Source of the DNA: Limnochorda sp. LNt
Lineage (GTDB): Bacteria; Bacillota; Limnochordia; Limnochordales; Geochordaceae
NCBI RefSeq assembly: GCF_035593265.1
Contig: NZ_CP141614.1
Coordinates: forward strand, 2,046,001-2,110,000
Reading direction: 5' to 3'
Length of the DNA: 64,000 nucleotides
How positions within the stretch are numbered: the first letter of the stretch is position 1; the number at the start of each line of letters is the position of its first letter. Of this stretch, positions 34,922-42,488 are shown in pieces. The translations under genes were made by a program, and so were the position numbers. The notes under the pieces are model-generated. The model saw only the letters and a list, made by a program, of their open reading frames with translations. It did no database searches and was not told the DNA's origin.

Positions 34922-35350
34922 GTGAGCGGGAGCTTCGAGAAGGCCGCGCTGCGGGCGCTCAACCTGGGCCACGACGCCGACACGACGGCGGCCGTGTGCG
35001 GGAAGGTGGCCGGTGCGTGCTACGGGCAGGAGCCCATCCCGGCGCGATGGCTGAAGCCACTGGCGACGCTAGAGACCATCCTGACATTGGCCGGGGCGCT
35101 GTATCGCAGCTACGAGGGGCGGCAACCGCACCGCCGGCCCAGCCGTCGAGCTGAGGGTGTGCGGGAGTCGGACGTGCGTAGCCCAGGGCCGGCGCCGCTG
35201 CACCTTGCGGCGCCAGCGACGGAAGCGCCGGAGCGGCATGGCCCGCTGCCGCGCTGTTCGCCGTCATTGCCCCTCGTGACCTTTCCGCGGCGGCAAGCAG
35301 CGCCCGCCTCTGACCCCATGTCACTCCCTGGAGTCTGTGCTATCATTTGA
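34922..35350 (+). pseudogene. ADP-ribosylglycohydrolase C-terminal fragment
   Basis: Codons 1-65 read SGSFEKAALRALNLGHDADT, then TAAVCGKVAGACYGQEPIPARW. This is the conserved end of the ADP-ribosylglycohydrolase (DraG/ARH) family, where NLGxDADT coordinates the second metal site. The upstream two thirds are missing: the ISL3 element ends 36 bp before, and the sequence beyond its other end does not continue the gene. The rest of the frame after about 35115 is Pro/Arg-rich and unrecognised. Likely dead. Confidence 0.75.
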
Positions 35351-35354
35351 TAGC
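35339..35354. promoter_or_regulatory. Palindromic operator candidate of the toxin-antitoxin-like locus
   Basis: GCTATCA-TT-TGATAGC is a 7-bp perfect inverted repeat with a 2-bp centre, about 50 bp upstream of the short toxin-like ORF and 185 bp upstream of the HTH-bearing antitoxin-like gene. AT-rich short palindromes at this position are typical autoregulatory sites of HTH antitoxins, so it is a good candidate target of the 35539-36570 product. Confidence 0.5.
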
Positions 35355-35404
35355 GGACGCAGCCGGCCCACCGGGATCGCTTTGGGAGCGCTTGGCATTG
35401 GGGG

Positions 35405-35542
35405 TTGACGGCGCTCGCCAGAGGACGCTTCTTGTTGGCCGAGCGCGACAAGAATCTGAGAGACCTCGCGGAACTCGGCATGGTCGTCGCAGACGTGCCC
35501 CAGGTCTTGCAGCGTCTGTCCGTGTCGGAGGGTCAGCCGTGA
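35405..35542 (+). CDS. Short toxin-like ORF (MqsR-type N-terminal part?)
   Basis: A 45-residue frame from TTG 35405 reads LTALARGRFLLAERDKNLRD, then LAELGMVVADVPQVLQRL. It ends with TGA overlapping the GTG start of the next gene (GTGA). The pattern GRFxLxxRxKNxxxLAxLGxxxxDV resembles the N-terminal half of the MqsR-family toxins that pair with YgiT/HTH antitoxins. Those toxins have about 90-110 residues; the C-terminal half, with the WxFGKxxxGxxVYIKLK-type strand, is missing. It may be a truncated remnant or a minimal protein. The coupling to the next gene favours a real toxin-antitoxin operon. Confidence 0.45.
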   Translation: MTALARGRFLLAERDKNLRDLAELGMVVADVPQVLQRLSVSEGQP

Positions 35543-36570
35543 CTGGCTATTGCCCTAACTGCGACGACACTCGACAGCTTCGAACCGAGCGCCGGCGCGA
35601 AGCCTACGTCGTTCGTGGTGAGCCCATCGAAGTCGAGGCCGAAGTGCTCATCTGCGGCACTTGCGGCGAGACCGTCTTCGACCCGGAGCGCGACGAGCGC
35701 ACCCTGCTCCGGGCGTACAACGTCTACCGAGAGCGCAAGGGGCTGCTCAAGCCCGATGAGATTCGGCGGCTGCGGGAGCGTTACGGCCTCTCGCAGCGCT
35801 CGCTGGCGCGCCTTCTCGGATGGGGACTGGTGACCATCCAGCGCTACGAGCGGGGCGCCTTGCAGGACAAGTCCCACGATGACCTGCTTCGGGCCCTCGA
35901 GGATCCGAACTTCGTGCTGGAGCTGCTGGACCGCCAGGGAGACCGGTTGCCGGAGCGGGTCCGGCAGGTGGCGCGCAGTGCCGCGCTCGGGGCCGCCGCG
36001 TCGACGTATCCGGTCAAACTCGCACGTGAAGTGGAACGGGCCATTTCCGTCGACTACCGGCGCCGCCCCGAACTCCATGGCCTGCGCGCCTTTGATCTGG
36101 GTCGGGTCGAGCAACTCATCGTCTACCTGGCGCGGCGTTGCCCGGCACCGTTCAAGACCAAGATTGCCAAACTCCTGTGGCTCGCGGACTTCGGGCATTT
36201 CCGGCTTCAGCGAGTCTCCATCACGGGTCTTGCGTACGCGCGGTGCCCTTACGGACCGGCGCCCGACCACTTCGCGTCCGTGATGGCGGCTCTGGAGGAG
36301 CTGGGGACGGTGAGGGTCGTCGAGGGGGTGGCCGGCCCTTACCAGGGGGAGGTCGTCGAGGCCCTAGAAGAGGAAAGTCTTGAGGAGTTCACGGAGGCGG
36401 AGCGCCGTACCATCGACTGGGTGGTGGCGCGTTTCGGACGAATGGCCGCCGCGGAGCTCAGCCGTCTTTCCCATGAGGAACCCGCGTGGGCCGAGCGAAC
36501 CGACGGCGAGCTCATCCCGTATGCGGAGGCGGACGGCATCCGGATGCTGGATGGCCTCGAGACCGGGTAG
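35539..36570 (+). CDS. YgiT zinc-finger/HTH antitoxin-like protein with Panacea (SocA-like) domain
   Basis: The 343-residue protein begins VTGYCPNCDDTRQL with a second pair in ICGTCGE, a YgiT/MqsA-type zinc finger. An Xre-like HTH follows (LKPDEIRRLRERYGLSQRSL, then LGWGLVTIQRYERGALQ). The C-terminal 170 residues (VEQLIVYLARRCPAPFKTKI, then KLLWLADFGHFRLQ, then YGPAPDHFASVMAALEELG) are the Panacea/DUF4065 (SocA-like) domain, known to neutralise many unrelated toxins. GTG 35539 is chosen because GGAGGG lies 6 nt upstream. It likely binds the palindrome at 35339 and controls its own operon. Confidence 0.88.
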   Translation: MTGYCPNCDDTRQLRTERRREAYVVRGEPIEVEAEVLICGTCGETVFDPERDERTLLRAYNVYRERKGLLKPDEIRRLRERYGLSQRSLARLLGWGLVTIQRYERGALQDKSHDDLLRALEDPNFVLELLDRQGDRLPERVRQVARSAALGAAASTYPVKLAREVERAISVDYRRRPELHGLRAFDLGRVEQLIVYLARRCPAPFKTKIAKLLWLADFGHFRLQRVSITGLAYARCPYGPAPDHFASVMAALEELGTVRVVEGVAGPYQGEVVEALEEESLEEFTEAERRTIDWVVARFGRMAAAELSRLSHEEPAWAERTDGELIPYAEADGIRMLDGLETG

Positions 36571-36594
36571 CCAAGACCAGTGGCGAAAGCACGG

Positions 36595-36775
36595 ACTCTG
36601 GCTGTTTCGAGGCCCGGACACCTACGTCAACATCATGGACCAGTACCACCCCGCCGGCCTGGTGAGCGACACGCGCTGCCCCGAGCTCACCCGCCGCATC
36701 ACGCCGGACGAGTACCGTCAAGCCGTCGAATTCGCCCGTTGCCTGGGGTTGTGGCGGCTCGACCCCCCGTGTGGC
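36595..36775 (+). pseudogene. Radical SAM protein (PflX/COG1313-like) C-terminal fragment
   Basis: One plus-strand frame reads GPDTYVNIMDQYHPAGLVSD, then RCPELTRRITPDEYRQAVEF, then ARCLGLWRLDPP. This is the conserved C-terminus of COG1313 radical SAM proteins (YVNxMxQYxPxxxxxxYPELxRxxTxxEY). The CxxxCxxC cluster and the rest of the barrel are absent, and no start precedes it. It is a relic stuck to the 3' side of the antitoxin gene. Confidence 0.65.
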
Positions 36776-36888
36776 TCGCAACGGACGAGGGCCCATGGGG
36801 CACTTCGCTGCGTCGCCTCGACGCCGCGTGGCCAGGTGGCCCTTCGGCCCGCCTTCTGCACCGTAGCCGTCAACGCCGAGGCAGGGCC

Positions 36889-37140
36889 TCATCGACGTCG
36901 CCCGCAGTGCGTGGCGTCGGCGAGGGGGGCTCGCAGGGCCACGTGGATGCCCCGCACCACCCATCCCAGCGCCCCCAGGAGGACCGCCATGACCAGCGCA
37001 TGGCCCATCAAGATCTCCTCCGGCGGGAGCAGGCCACGCCCGCCGAGGATCGGTGAGAGGATGGCCACGGCCAGGGCGGCGGCAGCGGCCCGGTACAGCC
37101 CCACGCTGACGACATAGGTGATGCGGGCGCAGGACGCCAT
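36889..37140 (-). CDS. Small hydrophobic protein, possibly frameshifted
   Basis: A short product of about 83 residues (from ATG 37140) has two clear membrane segments, YVVSVGLYRAAAAALAVAIL and LMGHALVMAVLLGALGWVV. The frame opens further up at 37185, but that extension is Pro/Ser/Thr-rich, and the alternative frame (HTLTTEPGDFLLDDGVLR) looks more protein-like, so a frameshift near 37130 is possible. Family unknown; no neighbour gives context. Confidence 0.4.
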   Translation of the reverse strand: MASCARITYVVSVGLYRAAAAALAVAILSPILGGRGLLPPEEILMGHALVMAVLLGALGWVVRGIHVALRAPLADATHCGRRR

Positions 37141-37253
37141 CGTCGAGCAGGAAGTCGCCGGGCTCGGTGGTAAGGGTGTGGCCATCCCGTCCGCAGAGGT
37201 GAACAGGCATGCGTGAACGAGACGGGTCCCGCCTTCGGCGCCCCCGGCACGAG

Positions 37254-37472
37254 ATGCCCGACTTCGTCCGGGAGGCGCTGATGGCGAGCGGCCTGATGCC
37301 CCGCTACCTCGAGCGCCCTCCCTACCAGCAAAACGACTACATCGGTTGGATCACCCAGGCCAGGCGCGACGACACCCGCCAGAAGCGCCTGCAGCAGATG
37401 CTGGACGAGCTCGCCCGCGGGGACGTCTACATGAAGATGCCCTGGAGGCCTTCCGCATCCGGGCGGGCGTGA
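37254..37472 (+). CDS. YdeI/OmpD-associated-family C-terminal mini-protein, copy A
   Basis: The 72-residue product starts MPDFVREALMASGLMPRYLE and continues RPPYQQNDYIGWITQARRDD, then TRQKRLQQMLDELARGDVYM. PxYxxNDYIGWIxxAKxxxTRxxRLxQMLxEL is the C-terminal bacteriocin-protection (YdeI/OmpD-associated) helical domain. The usual N-terminal domain is missing here and in the paralogue at 48509, so the short form may be a real unit. The in-frame upstream extension RRPRHE is shared by both copies, so a start a few codons earlier is possible. Confidence 0.6.
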   Translation: MPDFVREALMASGLMPRYLERPPYQQNDYIGWITQARRDDTRQKRLQQMLDELARGDVYMKMPWRPSASGRA

Positions 37473-37557
37473 GTCGGGCCTTGGTGCCGTCGGGTCGTGC
37501 AGGAAAGCCTGTGCAACCCCCGAACCTGCGTCCACCAAAACGGCTGGGGACGGTGAC

Positions 37558-38697
37558 GTGGCGGTGACGGACGCAGGCGAGAAGCAGCCGCAGCGGGCGG
37601 CGGCCCGCCCCTCTCGGGCGGCACGGCGGGCGGCATGGCCGGCGGAGTGGCGCCATGCCTTCGCCCTGAGCCTGTTGCCCTTCTTGCTCTCCGTCGGGTT
37701 GCTCTCCATCGGGCTCGTGGCGCTGGCCCCGGGTAGCGCCTCGGCCGCCGACGTGGTCACCCTGGGCACCCTCAAGCTCATCGGAGGGGCGCCCATCTTC
37801 GTGGGCCTCGATAAGGGCTTCTTCGCCGAAGAGGGTCTCGACGTGCAGGTGCGGTGGTTCTCCGCGGCCTCGCCCATCGCGGTCGCCGTGGCGGCCAATC
37901 AGCTGGACGTGGGAGCGACCGGCATCACGGCAGCCCTCTTCAACAGCATCGCCCAGGGGGCACGTCTCATCCTGGTGGCCGATCGGGGCTCGGAGCGGCC
38001 GGGCTACCGGCTCAACGCGCTGCTCACCTCCCGGGAGCGCTACGAGGCCGGCCTGCGAAGCGTGCAGGACCTGCGGGGGGCCCGCATCGGCATCACCGAG
38101 CTCGGCTCCACCTACCACTACCAGATCGGCCGCATCCTCGAGCTCAACGGCATGTCGGTCGGCGACGTGGAGCTCGTGCCGCTGCGCGACATCTCCATGA
38201 TGCTGCAGGCCGTGCGCCAGGGCACCGTCGACGCCGCCCTGGTCTCGCCGCCCTGGGGGGCCAACGCCGAGGCCGAGGGCTGGGGCAGGGTGGTCTTCTG
38301 GGCCGGGGATCTGTTGCCCTACCAGGTGACGGGCGTCTTCTTCTCGCAACGGATGGCAGCGCGGCGTGACGTGGCAGTCCGGTTCATGCGGGCATACATC
38401 CGGGGCGTGCGCTGGTACAACCAGGCCGCCTTCGGGCTGGGCGGGCCTGGCGGCCCCGGCACGGCGATGCACGATGAGCTGCTGCGCATCGTCGCCGACT
38501 ACACCGGTGCCCGGCCTGACGCCATCGCCCTCTCCCTGGCCTACGTGGACCCCGAGGCCCGGGTGGACGTGGCGGACCTCCGCCAGCAGCAGGAGTGGTA
38601 CCAGGCCCACGGTCTGCTGGCGCGGGTGGTGGACCCGGCTCAGTTCGTCGACATGTCCTTCATCGACGAAGCGCTGGCCGGGCTGGCGGCCCGCTGA
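37558..38697 (+). CDS. ABC transporter substrate-binding protein (SsuA/TauA/NMT1 type)
   Basis: The 379-residue secreted protein has a Lys/Arg-rich N-terminus, a hydrophobic signal segment (FALSLLPFLLSVGLLSIGLV) and a cleavage area near ASA. Mature motifs GAPIFVGLDKGFFAEEGLDV, LDVGATGITAALFNSIAQGA and GARIGITELGSTYHYQIGRI fit the NMT1/SsuA family that binds sulfonates, nitrate, pyrimidines or aromatic acids. The start is GTG 37558. It is followed by its ATPase and permease. The ligand is not predictable. Confidence 0.9.
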   Translation: MAVTDAGEKQPQRAAARPSRAARRAAWPAEWRHAFALSLLPFLLSVGLLSIGLVALAPGSASAADVVTLGTLKLIGGAPIFVGLDKGFFAEEGLDVQVRWFSAASPIAVAVAANQLDVGATGITAALFNSIAQGARLILVADRGSERPGYRLNALLTSRERYEAGLRSVQDLRGARIGITELGSTYHYQIGRILELNGMSVGDVELVPLRDISMMLQAVRQGTVDAALVSPPWGANAEAEGWGRVVFWAGDLLPYQVTGVFFSQRMAARRDVAVRFMRAYIRGVRWYNQAAFGLGGPGGPGTAMHDELLRIVADYTGARPDAIALSLAYVDPEARVDVADLRQQQEWYQAHGLLARVVDPAQFVDMSFIDEALAGLAAR

Positions 38698-38789
38698 GCG
38701 GAGCCTGACGGGGTAGCCGCCGGGGCCGAGGCGGCGGCTGCCCGTGCACGACGGGGGCAGCTGCGACGACAGCAGGCGAGGTCAGAGGG

Positions 38790-39869
38790 ATGCGCATCGA
38801 GGTCGACGGAGTGCGGGTCGAGTACGCGTCGGGGCGCGGCCGGGAGCCGGTACTGGCCCTGGACGGGGTCAGTTTCGAGGTGGGCTCCGGTGCGTTCGTG
38901 GCGCTGCTCGGGCCCAGCGGCTGCGGCAAGTCGACGCTGCTGGCGGTGGTGGCCGGGCTGATGGCCCCCAGCGCGGGCGAGGTGCGCTTCGTGGAAGAGG
39001 GCGGGCGGCCGGCGGCGGGCGGCGATGGCATGGGCGCCGGGCAGGCGCTGTCGGCCGTGGTCTTCCAGGAGTTCGCCCTCTTCCCGTGGCGGACGGTGAT
39101 GGACAACGTCACCTTCGGGCTCGAGGTGCGGGGGGTGGGGTCGGGCGCCCGCCGTGAGGCGGGGCGCCGGTACCTCGAGATGGTGGGGCTGGGCTCGGTG
39201 GCCCAGCGCCTGCCGGCCGAGCTGTCAGGCGGCATGAAGCAGCGGGTGGGCATCGCCCGGGCCCTGGCGGTGGAGCCCCGGGTGCTGCTGATGGATGAGC
39301 CCCTCTCGGCCCTCGACGCCCAGACCCGGGCGCTGCTGCAGCAAGACCTGCTGCAGCTGTGGGAACGCACCGGCAAGACGGTTCTCTACGTGACCCACAA
39401 CATCGAGGAGGCGGCCTTCCTGTCCGACCGGGTGGTCGTGCTCAGCCGCCGGCCGGGACGGGTCAAGGCCGAGGTGGTGGTGCCCTTCGGGCGGCCCCGC
39501 GATGAAGGGCTGCTGGCCACGGGGGAGTTCGCGGCCTTCGTGCAACGGCTGTGGGGTCTGCTACGGGAGGATGCCCGGCTGGCCATGTGGCAGGTGGACG
39601 GCCTTGCGACGTCGGGGGTGGGCGAGGCAGCACCAGGTGAAGTGGCGCAGGGCGGGGCGGGCACTTGGGGCGATGCTGTGGCCCGACCCGAGGCGGCCCG
39701 CCAGCCGCATCGCCTGGGCCAAGCGGTGCTTCTCGACGCTGGCCGCGGCGACTCGGCTGCTGTCGCTGCCGGTGTCGCCCTCGCCGGCGACGACACCGGC
39801 CGGGAAAGAGCTGCGGCCGGCCGCACGCAGGCAGCGCCGACTGCCCTATCGCCGGCGCCCGGGTCGTAG
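38790..39869 (+). CDS. ABC transporter ATPase (SsuB/TauB type) with long C-terminal tail
   Basis: The 359-residue protein contains Walker A GPSGCGKST at 41-49, a Q-loop in VVFQEFALFPWRTV, the signature LSGGMKQRVGIARAL, Walker B VLLMDEPLSALD and the H-loop in VLYVTHNIEEAAFLSDRV. The nucleotide-binding domain ends near residue 260 (FAAFVQRLWGLLRED), the usual family length. About 95 further residues are Ala/Gly/Pro-rich and overlap the open frame of the permease upstream region. The tail may be an artefact of a lost stop codon, or a linker. Confidence 0.9.
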   Translation: MRIEVDGVRVEYASGRGREPVLALDGVSFEVGSGAFVALLGPSGCGKSTLLAVVAGLMAPSAGEVRFVEEGGRPAAGGDGMGAGQALSAVVFQEFALFPWRTVMDNVTFGLEVRGVGSGARREAGRRYLEMVGLGSVAQRLPAELSGGMKQRVGIARALAVEPRVLLMDEPLSALDAQTRALLQQDLLQLWERTGKTVLYVTHNIEEAAFLSDRVVVLSRRPGRVKAEVVVPFGRPRDEGLLATGEFAAFVQRLWGLLREDARLAMWQVDGLATSGVGEAAPGEVAQGGAGTWGDAVARPEAARQPHRLGQAVLLDAGRGDSAAVAAGVALAGDDTGRERAAAGRTQAAPTALSPAPGS

Positions 39870-39900
39870 CCCGCCGCCTCCGGAGCCGGCCCGGCGGCCG

Positions 39901-40644
39901 GTGCCCAGGGGCGTGCTGGGCTTCGCCTCAGTGGCGGCGGTGCTGGTGGCCTGGGAGGCCGTCACCCGGGCCGGGTGGCTGCCCCCGCTCTTCCTGCCAC
40001 CCCTTTCCGACGTGCTGACCGAGCTGGGGCGGCTGGTCGCGTCGGGCGAGCTGGCCAGGAGCTTGGCCTTGAGCCTGCAGCGCATCGCGCTGGGGTGGTT
40101 GCTGGGGTCGGTGGCCGGCTTCGCCGTGGGGTTGCTGGTGGGGCTGTCGCCGGTGGCGGAAGGGCTGCTCGACCCCCTCATCGCCCTCACCTACCCCATC
40201 CCCAAAATCGCCATCCTGCCCCTGCTGATCCTGTGGCTGGGCATCGGCGAACCCTCCAAGGTGGCGGTCATCGCAATCGGATGCTTCTTCCCGGTCGCGG
40301 TCAACACGGCGGCCGGGGTGCGTCGCGTCGACCCCGTGCTGACCCGGGCGGCCCGAAGCCTGGGCGCCCGCCCCTGGCAGGTCCTGACCAAGGTGACCAT
40401 CATGGCCGCGCTGCCGATGGTCTTCGCCGGGCTGCGATTGGCGGCCGGCATGGCATTGTTGCTGGTGGTGTCGGCCGAGATGATCGCGGCGCAGGCGGGC
40501 ATCGGCTTCCTGGTGCTGCAGGGCGGTGCCCTGATGCTGGTCAGCCGCCTGATGGCCGGGCTGGTGGTGCTGTCGCTGTTGGGCATCGCCAGCACGTGGC
40601 TCTTGCAGGCGGTGGAGCGCCGGGTGGTCCGGGGCCAGTCGTGA
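39901..40644 (+). CDS. ABC transporter permease (SsuC/TauC type)
   Basis: The product of 247 residues from GTG 39901 has six membrane segments (VLGFASVAAVLVAWEAV first). Its EAA-like loop is RAARSLGARPWQVLTKVTIM, followed by AALPMVFAGLRLAAGMALLL, typical of SsuC. The frame is open further upstream (ATG 39673), but that part is Arg/Pro-rich and overlaps the ATPase tail. GTG 39901 gives the family-standard length and places the first helix right after the start. No good ribosome site is visible, so the start is uncertain. Confidence 0.85.
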   Translation: MPRGVLGFASVAAVLVAWEAVTRAGWLPPLFLPPLSDVLTELGRLVASGELARSLALSLQRIALGWLLGSVAGFAVGLLVGLSPVAEGLLDPLIALTYPIPKIAILPLLILWLGIGEPSKVAVIAIGCFFPVAVNTAAGVRRVDPVLTRAARSLGARPWQVLTKVTIMAALPMVFAGLRLAAGMALLLVVSAEMIAAQAGIGFLVLQGGALMLVSRLMAGLVVLSLLGIASTWLLQAVERRVVRGQS

Positions 40645-40743
40645 AGGGGCCGGGCCAGGCTCGATAGCGCCCGGGGGGCGGCTGCGGGGCTTCCACCGAA
40701 GGAGCCCACGGCAAGCAATAGGCATCGGTCGACCGCTAGGCGA

Positions 40744-40763
40744 TTTTCAAGAGGTATTGAAAT
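40744..40763. promoter_or_regulatory. Inverted-repeat site 1 (TTTCAA-N6-TTGAAA)
   Basis: TTTCAA at 40745-40750 and TTGAAA at 40757-40762 are separated by GAGGTA. It has the same half-sites and the same 6-bp spacing as the larger perfect palindrome at 40908-40929. Both lie between the ABC permease and the anion transporter gene, so they probably bind one regulator (TetR/MarR/GntR-like size) that controls the transporter. Confidence 0.5.
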
Positions 40764-40907
40764 ACCCGTACGTCACGCCGACAGAGGGTCTGCACTCGCA
40801 GGTACGCACCGGTGGACGTAGTCAGGCAGGACAGCCAGTTCCGCCCCTGCGAGGGTGGCCCAGGCCCCGAGGCTGGCGTCGGGCCCCGTCCCCTCGGAAT
40901 GCGTGAG

Positions 40908-40929
40908 CATTTCAACGATCGTTGAAATG
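40908..40929. promoter_or_regulatory. 22-bp perfect palindrome (operator candidate)
   Basis: The palindrome, centred at 40918/40919, contains TTTCAACGATCGTTGAAA and extends two bases on either side with perfect symmetry. It lies about 120 bp upstream of the preferred start of the SLC13-type gene and 145 bp downstream of the matching site. No regulator gene is adjacent. An in-frame ATG at 40927 overlaps it, which is why that start was not chosen for the transporter. Confidence 0.65.
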
Positions 40930-41046
40930 GGTGCCTGGGCCGATCCGCCAGCAGGCGCAGGCTTTGGACCCCGTCTCTCGGCCGGCCGACGGCAGGGCTC
41001 TGCGCCGTGGGTGGGTGCGGACGGGAGGAAGGCCTTGGCCGGTCAG

Positions 41047-42459
41047 GTGAGTACCGCCCCTCGTGGGGCGCTGGTGCAGTGGTCGAGCCTCTCCTTTCAT
41101 TGGCTCCGCCACCGGGGTGCCGGCCTCGTCGTCAGCCTTGGGGCGGCCATGGCGGCCTTCGCTCTGGCGGGCAGCCTCGAGTCGGCGGCGCGCACCACCC
41201 TCGCCATCGTCATCGCCGCCGCGCTGCTGTGGATCACCGAAGCTCTCCCCCTCCACGTCACCGCCCTGGCGGTGCTGACGGCCGAGACCGTACTCCTCGC
41301 CTTGCCGGGCCGACCGCTGGCCCACCTGGGGCCCAGGGCCTTCGTGGCCGCGTTCGTCGATCCTGTACTGCTCCTCTTCCTCGGTGGCTTCGCTCTCGAA
41401 GAGGCCCTCAGCCAGTGCAGCCTCGACCGCCGCCTCGTACAGGCGATGCTCCATCGCGTCCCTGCGACGGCGCCCGGCGTGCTGGCCGGTACCATCGCCG
41501 TCACGGGCGCGCTGTCGATGTGGATGTCCAACACGGCGACGGCCGCCCTGATGATGGCCGTCATGCTGCCCCTCGTCTCTCGCCTGGACGCGGATGACCC
41601 CTTCCGTCGGGCGCTGCTGCTGGCCGTGCCCTTCGCCGCCAACATCGGAGGCATCGGCACGCCTGTCGGCACGCCGCCCAACGTCATCGCCCTGGGGGCG
41701 CTGCAACGGCTGGGTGTCACCGTCAGCTTCGCCCGGTGGATGGCCCTGGGGGTGCCGATGGCAACGGCGCTCTCGGCGGTGCTCTGGTGGGTGCTGCTGA
41801 GGTGCTTCCCGGCCAAGCCGACGTCGCTGGTGCACCTGCGGGCGGCCTGGGCAAGCCGTCCGGAACCTGTGACGCCGCAACAGCGGGGCGTGCTTGCCAT
41901 CGCCGGCCTGACCGCCGTGGGATGGCTCACGGCCGCATGGCATGGCATCCCCGAGTGGGTGGTCGCGCTCGTCCCCGTCATCGTGCTGGGCGGCATCGGG
42001 TGGCTGCCGTCGGGCGCCTTCCGGCGGATGGAGTGGGACGTGCTGGTGCTGATGGGGGGCGGCCTGAGCCTGGGCTTCGCCCTGCAGGCGTCGGGGCTGG
42101 CCGGATGGGCCGTGGGGCAGCCGATGGGCCCGTGGGCGGCGGTAGGAGCAGCGGCATCGGTGGCGCTGATGCTCGCCACGTTCATCAGCCACACCGCCGC
42201 GGCGGCGCTGCTGGTACCGGTGGTGGCAGGGGTGGGCGGGCCGATCGCCGCTCAGATGGCCGTCGCGGTCGCCCTGGGTGTCTCGGGGGCCATGGCATTG
42301 CCTGTCTCGACGCCACCCAACGCCATCGCCTTCGGCAGCGGCCAGTTGCGGGTGTGGGACATGGTCCTCATCGGGTTGCTGATCGGCGTACTGATGGTGG
42401 CCCTCGCCACCCTGCTGGTGCAGGTCTGGATAGGCGTGGGCCCCGGCGCCGGCGGCTGA
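41047..42459 (+). CDS. SLC13/DASS-family anion transporter
   Basis: The protein of about 470 residues has eleven to twelve membrane segments. The family signatures are duplicated: ALSMWMSNTATAALMMAVML with GGIGTPVGTPPNVIALG in the first half, and FISHTAAAALLVPVVAGVGG with ALPVSTPPNAIAFGSG in the second. These SNT/SHT plus TPPN motifs bind Na+ and carboxylate or sulfate. GTG 41047 is preferred since earlier starts overlap the palindromic site and add Pro/Arg-rich sequence; GGGAGGAAG lies about 15 nt upstream. Substrate is probably a di- or tricarboxylate or sulfate. It is convergent with the next gene (29 bp apart). Confidence 0.9.
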   Translation: MSTAPRGALVQWSSLSFHWLRHRGAGLVVSLGAAMAAFALAGSLESAARTTLAIVIAAALLWITEALPLHVTALAVLTAETVLLALPGRPLAHLGPRAFVAAFVDPVLLLFLGGFALEEALSQCSLDRRLVQAMLHRVPATAPGVLAGTIAVTGALSMWMSNTATAALMMAVMLPLVSRLDADDPFRRALLLAVPFAANIGGIGTPVGTPPNVIALGALQRLGVTVSFARWMALGVPMATALSAVLWWVLLRCFPAKPTSLVHLRAAWASRPEPVTPQQRGVLAIAGLTAVGWLTAAWHGIPEWVVALVPVIVLGGIGWLPSGAFRRMEWDVLVLMGGGLSLGFALQASGLAGWAVGQPMGPWAAVGAAASVALMLATFISHTAAAALLVPVVAGVGGPIAAQMAVAVALGVSGAMALPVSTPPNAIAFGSGQLRVWDMVLIGLLIGVLMVALATLLVQVWIGVGPGAGG

Positions 42460-42488
42460 ACCGGGTCTCCCCCTTGCGGTGCCCGGCG

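Noticed and set aside
40927-41046. ATG 40927 (or 40855) as start of the SLC13-type transporter
   Set aside because: The start would lie within the 22-bp palindrome and add a Pro/Gly/Arg-rich leader not typical of the family.
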